Below the pieces are notes generated by a model. That model saw only the letters and a list, made by a program, of their open reading frames with translations. It did no database searches and had not been told where the DNA came from. Positions 11,517 through 21,000 of a DNA stretch of 64,000 nt are shown here, one piece after another. The position numbers and the translations under genes were made by a program. The stretch comes from Strigamia acuminata (lineage: Eukaryota > Arthropoda > Chilopoda > Geophilomorpha > Linotaeniidae). The stretch's first letter is position 1. Each line of letters starts with the position of its first letter. The stretch covers positions 4,774,001 to 4,838,000 of the forward strand of contig OX442315.1 in the NCBI GenBank assembly GCA_949358305.1. Direction: 5' to 3'.

Positions 11517-13265
11517 GTTGTGATGATTACAAATCGATAGTTATCAATGTTCACCATAGATGGCGCTGTTTAACCAACGCGCGTAATTCAAATTCGGTTA
11601 AAACTAAAAAGTGTGATAAATAATTATTTGGACACGGTGAATAAAATATAACTATTTTATTCAATATGAATTAAGTATTAATTACTTGATGATGTTGATT
11701 CTATCGAATCAATATCCACATTACTTACCTGTCGAAGGGAACCAATCGGACCCTTCCGGACCCCAACTGGGCCCATCTGGACATAGTCATATATTAGGTC
11801 CGGACTAGTGACCCACGAATCCGCCGATTCGTACGCTGATTGGCTGTTGCCAATCTAGTAGTTCTACAGAACTATATAAGCATTAGTTTTCACTTCCCCC
11901 GAGCTGGCTTGATAACTGAACTTGTATATTGTCTGTAGTTGAATTGTTATCGTTTGATTTCATTATTCTCTATCGACACATCAGGCCACCTCAGCTCTCC
12001 ACAGTTAGTATTCATTACTATTTTGTTATTGCTGTTGTAGGGCTATTTCGGGAAGGCTAACTCCGGTAATAGACATGCATTCGCATGAAATGGCCCCGTA
12101 ACGTTAGCCAGCTGTTCTACGGGACAGTAGGACTTCGTACGGTGGCTTAATATAACGGTCGTATACAGTACGACCTTGCTAAATGAAAATAGGTCCCTCA
12201 GCTAACTGGCCACAGTCCGCTGCAAGATGGTTGTTGTAAACAGCCCACGCAGGTTCCCGTCTTTCTACGATTGGTCCTTCCGCTCGTTAAAAGTCGGTAA
12301 AGGCCTAATGCACAGGTAACACGCCGGGTTGGTAGCCCGTGAGTAATATCTTCAGATGTTGCGATAAATAACTACCTGGATAACGGTAATCCAACGGCAG
12401 TGGCCAAATAATATTTTACCCGGTGCGCGATCATTGGATCCCGCCATCGTAAGGCATGCTGGCGGATGGAGGAGTCAAATCCTCCCGCGATGGTTCTCTC
12501 GACCGTCGTGACGGTCCCCGCCCCATCGTACCCTCCGGGTTAGTAACCCGTGAACAGGAGTTGAACAACACTGTGTTAAACAAATTACTCGGGCATTGGT
12601 AATCCTGTATTGGCAATATCATTTAAACCCGGTAAGTCCATAGAAATGTTTACCTGGTGGTTGGTACCACCGATAGCGAGTTAAAGCACACAATTAAATA
12701 CTCGGCGCCTGATCACGAGATCTTGTCGTCGTAAGGCATGCTGGCGGATGGAGTCTCAACAACTCCCGCGACGTTCTCTCAATTGTCGTGACGGTCCCCG
12801 CCCAATTAATATTTATACAACAATTCATTTGTTGTATTCCACTAATCACTTTACTTTTATCCATTTGGAACATGGAATATTCTGCTGAATATTCCCACTT
12901 ATGCGAAGGACTCTTCGCATTATTTAGATAATCGAGCTGCGGACCAAATACGTCTCCGTAGCGATATTTGTGACGATGCCGCAAGTCAGCCGTATCCCTC
13001 TGGCTTCGCCCGGATCCTCAACCAGTTGATGCCGCCCGTTTACACGCGTCAAGAACCCATTTGTTATCATTAATATTTAGTAATAAATATGTTATGTCAC
13101 ACTAAAAACTGTAAGTTATTTCTACTCAGTCATGAGTCCATATTTTACACATACTTCTGTAATCTTATCTCGGTTAGGTTGTTGCTACTCCTAGCAACGT
13201 CTTGTTTAAACCGATTAGTTATCTATTTTAAATGGCTATTAAATCAGCCAAAGGTAGAATCGTCA
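11517..13265. mobile_element. Insertion of about 1.75 kb absent from duplication copy 2
   Basis: Copy 2 reads straight through at about 47813-47822 (cacttttcaaagtaaaaaag), whereas copy 1 is opened here. The ends TTGTGATGATTA and inverse TTGTGACGATTC are short imperfect inverted repeats. Inside is a promoter-like region (gaactatataagcattag near 11870) and two direct copies of a roughly 90-bp unit (about 12437-12525 and 12711-12800, containing gtaaggcatgctggcggatg and gtcgtgacggtccccgcc). No coding region was recognised. It is a non-autonomous element of unknown class. Confidence 0.6.
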
Positions 13266-13309
13266 CAAAGTAAAAAAGTGCGTCTTATGGTCCGCAAAAT
13301 ACGGTAAAT

Positions 13310-13490
13310 TAAGACAAATTTACCCAATAAAATAATGGTTTTCATTGATCTAAGCTGCTTGTGTGATCAGAAACACATTTTACAATCAGGTGTAACTAAA
13401 ATATAAAAATTTTGTTTCTGCTTTTTAAGACTTTGATTATTTCATTTTGGTTTTCATTAACCAAACAAGAACCCATGGTCAGAGAAGTTG
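13310..13490. repeat. Direct repeat flanking the TRAF-like gene, distal copy
   Basis: Matches 16690-16868 and the single copy at 47865-48055 (aataatggttttcattgatc block, caatcaggtg, ttaaccaaacaagaacc). The TRAF-like gene lies between the two direct copies in duplication unit 1. Unit 2 has one copy and no TRAF-like gene. Confidence 0.75.
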
Positions 13491-13732
13491 AGAATCACTG
13501 TTGTATATCCATTGATATTTTGTCAATAACAACAACAAAAAATTAACATACTGATTTATTTGGATAAAATTACAAGTGGTACCACGAGTGCATGCGCATC
13601 ACAATTTAACAGAATTAAAAATTATATATACTAGTATGAATAACAAGATATGAATAACAAGATGAGATTTTTTAAAAATTGAAAAAATTGAAAAATCAGT
13701 TGAAAACATTTGGTAATTTGTTCCAATTATTT

Positions 13733-16519
13733 TTAACTCGTAATGGTTAAATCAAGTTTGATAAAAATTGTATCATCTACTAAATACAACGGCACAAGTT
13801 GATCTAACCGAAGAAAGGTTGGTTTTCCAAACGGCATGTTATGTCCAGTCGTTGGTTTGTCGAAACAATGTTTAAAGTTAATTAAATCACATGTCAACAC
13901 TTTAGTGTAATCATCTTTACGTGTCGACTGATCTAACACACTGACGTTTCCCGAATACTCTACGGGCCAATTAAGAATTGCATTGTACGGACCTTTCATC
14001 ACTTGAATAAAAATCGATAAATAATCTCCCGTTCCGAGACCAACACCATTCGGGTTAATTTTTAATCGCATTTTATAACCCTTGCTATAAAAAGAATTGC
14101 TGTACACTTCAGTTTGAGTGTCCGATTTTGCCTTCGCTCGAAGCTTTGCGAAGTTTTCAACTTTCCAGATGTATGGGAATGAGCAAAGATCTGACGCCAT
14201 TAATTCTTGATAATTCTCTGTATTTATTAAAACTACTTTAATAAAGATTGTCTTATCTACTAAGTACGTCGATCCAACTTTATCCAACGAAATAAAATAT
14301 GGACATCCGAACCCCAAGTTGTATTCGCTGATTGGTTTGTCGAAACAGTGTTTGTGATCGGTCGAATCAGATTGAATTAAAGCTGAATAATGATTATTGT
14401 CTTTGGTTTGAGCCAGTAGAGTAATTTCAAAAGTGTACTCAATTGGCCAATCAAGAATTGCATCGTTCGGGCCTTTCATCAGTTCAAGAAAAACGGATAG
14501 ATGCGTTCCTTTTGCAGCACCGTCACCATTCGGGGCAAGCACAAGGCGCATTTTATAACCGAACGAATTGCTGTAAAAAGGATCACTGTACACAAAGGTT
14601 TGATCGCCTGATTTTGCTTTGGATTGGAGGTTTGGGAAGTTCTTCACTTTCCAGATGTAAGGGGTGGAGGAAATATTTGGAGCCAGTTGGTTTCTCATTA
14701 ATTCTTTGTCTAGAGCCAAATTATCTTGCAATTCATCTTTTATTTCCGTCGTATTCTGCCATTTATTTTGTTTTCTTTGCGTGGTGTTCTGCAATTTGTC
14801 TTGTTTTCTTTGCGTAGTATTATGCAATTCATCCTGTTTTCTGTGCAATTCATTATGCAATTCGTCTTGTTTTTTTTGCAATTCATTACGCAATTCGTCT
14901 TGTTTTCTTAGAAATTCATCTTGCAGAGTATCTACAATTTAGTTATCTCAATTAAAATCAAAAATACTATTATGAATAAACGAGTGCAAATGTAAAAAAA
15001 AAAATACCAAAACGTTTGTCACTTTCCAGACACAAGTTTTTTACTTCTTCGATTTCAAAATTCAACATATTTTTGTCTTCAGCTGAAACCGTCGTAAAGT
15101 TTAGTTTGGCAATATGGTTTGCCATTTTGGCACAATAATACAGTCGAAATCTTTGATGCACTTACCCAAAGTTTTAACCAATCGATCTAGAAATAAAAAA
15201 AAAATAATTGCAAGATATGTTAATGAGTGAAAAGTCTTCTGATGTTCGAATCTATTACTATTTGCTGTTATCAGAGTGGTCAATTTGTTTTTGTTGTGTT
15301 GCACATTATCAGATTGATCAGTTTGTTGTTTAGCAAGTGTTTCTGAAATAAAATGATCTTTTATGCTAAACTACAAGAAAAATAAAGGAAACCTACTTAA
15401 TTTGTCGTCTACGATTGCTGTATATTTCTCAAAATCATTCATTTTTATATTTAGTTCTTCATTTCCTTCGGAGAAAAAAAATTAAATTTTAATATTAACT
15501 CAATACAATACTTACTCTTTGCAATTTGTGACATCTCCGATGTTTGCCGCAACAATTCTATAAGTGAGTACAATGTTTATTAGATCCTAAATTTTTTAAA
15601 AACAAAAATCTTTTTTTTAGCACTTGTCAGTTGTCAGTACCATGAGTGTGCTCCAATTCTTCTATCTTCTGTTTACTTGAATTAATCTCCATCTGTTGGT
15701 GCTTTATAGTTTCCTTCAGGTTGCTTATGGCATTTGATTGCTGAAAGATCATAGGTAGACATTACTTACACGTCTCAATTCAATTTTCTTTCAATAATTT
15801 TACCTCAGTTTTAAGATTCAGCAGTACATTCATCATCAACTCTGTGTGAGTATCACCAACTTCGTGTCTTTCAACTTCCAATTGATCTCCCTGCAATGTT
15901 TTCACTGTAGAATAAACTTTATTTCAGATTCACCATTCACACACCTGAAATTTACATCCGAGAGGAGAAAACTTGCACCGGCTCAAATTGCTTACACATT
16001 CCAGCACGTGACTTTTCATCTAAAAAATAAAAAATAAAAAAACTGCAATGAAACAACTCCGGTTGACTTAAATATTCTTACCAATCGACGAATAAATTTC
16101 TTGTTACAAAAGATGCAGTTGAGTGGGTGCATATCACAATGAATATTATCCAAATCGAGTAATGTATTACAGTAACTACAAATCTCCTTTGATTTTGTAT
16201 CACTTTCAACATCTTTCTGAGATAAATATCACAAGCGAATGAAAATTAAAAATCCTCTAATGTTTATGATATTTTGTCCTTTCCAAATACTTACAACTAC
16301 TCTTGACATGCAATGGTCGAGCGCACAAACTCGCTGTCCATTTAATTCTGATGCTGCAACACAATTGCTGCAGTAAATGTGACCACAAGGTTGTTTCTTG
16401 AGATGAAGACCCTTAAAACAACATCTAGAAATAATAAATAAATAAGTGAGAGAAATGTAAACCCCAAAAGAAGTTTTACAACACATTTACCTTGCACAAA
16501 CGAAAATTTCAGTGTCCAT
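13733..16519 (-). CDS. TRAF-like protein: RING, zinc fingers, coiled coil, two MATH domains
   Basis: Hand-spliced 12-exon gene of 681 residues. Exons: 16491-16519, 16295-16424, 16082-16216, 15945-16019, 15804-15890, 15641-15740, 15516-15557, 15397-15465, 15259-15342, 15166-15186, 15008-15082, 13733-14931. All introns are GT-AG and the phases agree. Residues 8-48 form a RING (C8-x2-C11, C23-x-H25, C28-x2-C31, C43, C48). Residues 54-123 hold Cys/His pairs of TRAF zinc-finger type. Residues 124-370 are coiled coil, including five 11-residue repeats at 291-345. Two tandem MATH/TRAF-C domains follow (about 374-523 and 536-678, each starting YIWKV.NF). RING plus TRAF-C suggests an E3-ligase or TNF-receptor adaptor in the cytosol. 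Ordinary TRAFs have one MATH domain. The small exons (21-100 nt) in the coiled coil are the least certain part. Confidence 0.75.
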
Positions 16520-16689
16520 TACAGCTGAATGTTGACTTGGAAGAACTGAGAAGAGAATTTTGGATTGTGATTGCACGCCCAAATGTGAGATAAGTACCGC
16601 AGATAAGATAAGTCCATATCTTGTGTGCTTAGTCGCAGACTTTCCGAATAAAAATTAACGCTTTATTTGATTAAAAAATAATTTATTAC

Positions 16690-16868
16690 ACAATTTTTAC
16701 ACAATAAAATAATGGTTTTCATTGATCTAAGCTGCTTGTGTGATCAGAAATCCATTTTACAATCAGGTGAAACAAAATATCAACATTTTGTTTCTGCTTT
16801 TCTACCGTTAAGTTAAGGTCTCTAAAAAAGCACTTGTGATTATTTTATTTTGGTTTTCATTAACCAAA
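16690..16868. repeat. Direct repeat flanking the TRAF-like gene, proximal copy
   Basis: See 13310-13490. It lies directly upstream of the TRAF-like gene start. Homology to the duplication resumes at about 17735. Confidence 0.7.
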
Positions 16869-17101
16869 CAAGAACCAAGGAAAAGAACGTTTTATAACAG
16901 CATCATGGCAACTAGTCATTTCAAAATACAACCAACTCCATCTGTCATCAGATGTAAACAATAAACAAAACAAAACAACTACGGTAATCCGTAAGTAACA
17001 GTCTCGGATTACACACATGTACAAAGCATTATGAGGACTTACAACTAATATGCAGATATTATACAACATAACACCCCCACAATCCTCTATTTTAGAATTA
17101 A

Positions 17102-17501
17102 CCTTCCCATAGCCATGGTGGGTCAAAAAAATTACAGAAGTGGAAAAATCACTGTAATTCTTTTTTTCCTGAAAATTAATTAATGAGGTTAACTTTTATT
17201 CCTCAAAAACATTTTTTTCTTATTTTATAATGTCTAAAAATAGTTTTTCAATTATTATTAAGATAATTTAATATTTATAACATAAAACACCCTTAATGGG
17301 AGCGCCGTACACTGCTTTGCCATCTGTTTGCACTAGGAGGCGTATTAAAATTAGTCCTAAAACGTGTGCTTTTACCAGGAAAAATGCGATTGCACCAGGA
17401 AAAATGTGATTGTGCACATGTGCAGAAGGATTTTTGAAATGAAGGCAGAAATGACCGACCATGGCTGCACATGTGTAGTATTACCCATGGCCATGGGAAG
17501 G
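17102..17501. mobile_element. piggyBac-type MITE, short copy
   Basis: The 400-bp element has CCTTCCCATAGCCATGG at the left and the inverse CCATGGCCATGGGAAGG at the right. It is flanked by TTAA (17098-17101) and TTAC (17502-17505, one change). Its interior is related to the ends of the 894-bp copy at 2818-3711. Confidence 0.75.
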
Positions 17502-17530
17502 TTACAGAATATACTAATGCGTCAATCGCA

Positions 17531-17760
17531 CTATTCATGAAGAGTAAACACATTTGAAGTTAATAAATTAATCTTTGGTCGCGATAACCACTTGGCAAAC
17601 AAGTCAGCAATATTAATCAAACCCGGAATTTTCCATAACCCAAAATACTCTTTAGTGAACCAATCCCTAAGAAAATGGTACTTAATCCTAATATGTTTAG
17701 TGTGATTGTTCTCAATTTCGTTTGCGGTAAATTGCGAGAGAAGTTGAGAATTACTGTTAT
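17531..17760 (-). pseudogene. Ty1/copia RNase H fragment
   Basis: The minus-strand reading contains NNHTKHIRIKYHFLRDW followed by IPGLINIADLFAKWLSRP. This matches the end of Ty1/copia RNase H domains, where an HTKHIDIRYHFIR-type motif precedes an ADxFTKxL motif. Only the last 70 residues or so remain and there is no partner LTR here, so it is a relic. Confidence 0.75.
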
Positions 17761-18083
17761 ATATCCTTTGATATTGTGTAGATAACAACTGCATTAAACA
17801 TTGATACACGTTAACTGCAATGGTTTATTTCACTTGGTCGCCATCACTATCACTCTAGATATCTCATCATCCAATTACAACTCTATAGACCACTAGCGCC
17901 GACTAGTGCCAATATTAGAACAAACTCTATGGGATGGTGGGACTTGCAAGTATCGAGTTGATTCATTAATGTATAATAGCCTCGATTTGTGCCCGTGACA
18001 ATTTGGTGCACGTCCCTCTCTTCCTGCACTTTTTACAAATTCAGAAGTCCGAAAATAATCAAACAGAATAAATTTACAAATTT

Positions 18084-21000
18084 TTACGGTGTACTTCGAA
18101 GTCTGTATTTGTGGAATAGCAAAATGTCGTGTAAACATTCCATAACCGACAAACCAAGGACAAAAGATATGGTAGAACCCACATCACAAAGAAGTTTGAC
18201 GAAGGAATATGTCAACTTTTCCTCAATGACTTCTTGCAAGTTATGAAAAACCCCAACAATAACTATGTTAGTCGGTGAGTCGAAGACGAAATCCATTCTC
18301 ACCTTCATTTCAGGGTAGTAGATTGAATCGTTACAAGCTTTGGTGCAGTTGCAGTCAATTATCGGGTTAGTGTTAAGCATGATGGCAAGGTATTGTGATC
18401 TGACCAATTTGGCTGATTCTGAATTTTTACACATTTCCAGAGATGAATTCATAAAAGGCAACCTAAAAAGACATAAAATCTTTCTGGAGCTGAACGAAAT
18501 AAGATTTGTAAGTTATTGCCTACTTGCAAGAAAATTGGGCGGCCATTTTTTTATCTAAGCAGAATTTCACACATTGTAGGTGTTCTGCTCTTCCAACGCA
18601 TCGACTCTTTGGTGTGTTTATTCTGACTAACTGCAAAAGAGGGCCACCATTAGAAGTGATTTTTTGTTTTTTGGAATGTCACATACTTTTTGCATCGTGT
18701 AGAGAAGTTCATATGTTGCAGTCTCTTCCGTGTACAGATATGTTTTCAAACTGAATTCATTGCCAGGGAATGTTTGAAACATTTTTTTTAAATTAAAAAT
18801 AAATTAGTAATACCGGTAAATACATTTTAAAATAAATTTATATTTTCTTATTTACTTTTGTTTTCATCATGCAACTGTCATGTTTTTTTACGTTGCCTAT
18901 CATGTAACCAGAAAAAAATGGAAAATATTTTGTAATATCTGAGAATATAAAAATAAATACCATAGATTATATACATACTACTTCATATGATTGAAAACAA
19001 CTTTGTCAAACACTTATACAGGGTGAACAAAAAGTCTATCACTATAGTAAATATTTCTGAAAGTGCTGACAATTCATCTGATCTAATGATGGTAAAGTAT
19101 TAAAGTTGGGTGGAGCAATCTTTTGGTGACCCGAAATTTGACCTTGGGATGTTCCTTCAAGGTCATTGGGAACCGTTAGAGATAGACAGAAATTTCCAAT
19201 TGTAAACTTGTAGAGCAACATTTGTTTAGTCTAAAAATGACTACTCCTCAAATCTTTTGTACTAAAAAATTTTAAGAAAATTGCAATTTTCTAAAGTAGA
19301 CACAAGTCAAAGAAAAAATGCCCCAAGTTGAAAAAGCGTCAAAAACGTGCTGAAAAAAATCGATTCCCCTGGTTGGAATTTGCATATCTGGCACCGTTGC
19401 AGAGATATGGGCAAATAACTCAATTTTTTTATAACTTTTTCTTTTCAAAAATTGGCACTTTTTCAATTTTGGCCATGTTATCCTTTGACTTGTGTCTACT
19501 TTTTCAATTGCGATTTTCTTAAAATTTTTTAGTACAAAAGATTTGAGAATTAGTCATTTTTAGACTAAACAAATGTTGCTCTACAAGTTTACAATTGGAA
19601 ATTTCTGTCTATCTCTAACGGTTTCCGAGATAATTTCCCAATGACCTTGAAGGAACATCCCAAGGTCAAATTTCGAGTCACCAAAAGATTGCCCCACCCA
19701 ACTTTAATACTTTACCATCATTAGATCAGATGAATTGTCAGCACTTTCAGAAATATTTACTATAGTGATAGACTTTTTGTTCACCCTGTATATCTTTAAA
19801 TAAGAATTCTTGCCTGGTTTCAATTTTGTACAGAAACCGAAAACCGTTGAAACAGATCTACGAGTTACTGGAACTGGAGTATTTTTAAGAACCTCCTACA
19901 TAAACACCAAGTACAAATTAAATATCATTATTTACAATAACAGATATTTCGTAATACCATTTTTGGGAAAACAATCAGTGCTCGGCCCTTTTTAGACACT
20001 GTCCACAATTCATTAACGGACATTTTATCATTCATCATATTTAACATATCAAAATCAGCTGGACAATCAGATATGTTATGTAGTTTCATGTACTTTTCCT
20101 TATGATAGATCAGTTTATTACTGTCTGAGCATACAACTAGCGACGGAAGTTCAATATTTTCAATTTCAAACATTTTTACAGACGTGGTTTTCGGATAGGA
20201 CAAGTAATAAGCAATGCGATCGTAAAATTGAAAACCGCAGACAAAACTTGACAGTACAAGGAGAAAAAGCCACAAATACTTTTTCCCGTCGTTTTGTTTA
20301 GCCAAAATATACTTCAAACCTGTTTGATGAAAACTATCGAGCAAATGTTCTTCGGTTTCGTCCACATATTTCTTAAAATATTTCTTCACTCTGGATTCGA
20401 GGACAGAAAAATGAAATGATGATTTCTGCTTATATCTTTTCAGACTTTGAATAATCAGAGTGATTAGTATGATGAGTATTTCAGCAATCATGAGACAAGA
20501 CACTCCGAGAGTGAGTCCGATGTTTCCTCCTAAATCGCAGAAAAGCGCAATCAAGTCGTAAGCTGCAACTTCTTTTGCGTTTCTTATTGAATCCATCACT
20601 TTTACTCTCAAAGTCGATCCTGATTCTTTCTCCACTATTAAACGATTCAAAATTATTTGACGTTTACAAGGTGTGGTACACTTGCAAGTATCTGAATCAT
20701 TGCCGGCCTTCCAAAGACCCATGTAAGCTATTTTGGCTTCTTCGTACATAGAACCATAATTTTGTTGGCATTCTGGCAAATCATCAAAGTTTTGCATGAA
20801 TGGCATCCTAAGCAGAAGTACATATTTACAGAATGTTTTACTGCAAGGAGTTACGGTAAATGCTTCTTGATCATACCAACCTGCAATGCACTTTTTTCTT
20901 TTCTATTTGTTGTCTTATACACTTTTCTTCACACAATTCAAAATCTGCAATTGAACTGCACACGTGTTTGGTTTTGTTCAGGAATTTGTACTGCAACACA

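Noticed and set aside
10789-11623. Small ORFs (66-76 codons) in duplication copy 1
   Set aside because: The matching part of copy 2 (47080-47500) breaks these frames by indels, so they are not conserved.
14443-14942. Plus-strand ORFs rich in Cys/Phe over the TRAF-like exon
   Set aside because: Antisense of the 33-bp coiled-coil repeat. No start context or homologous feature.
19958-20807. Two separate head-to-tail DEG/ENaC genes wrongly merged by an open frame
   Set aside because: There is no stop, splice acceptor with start, or promoter-like gap in the 55-residue linker. The linker is conserved in length in paralogues B and C and the frame is kept in D (3-nt change). Kept as an alternative to be tested by RNA.
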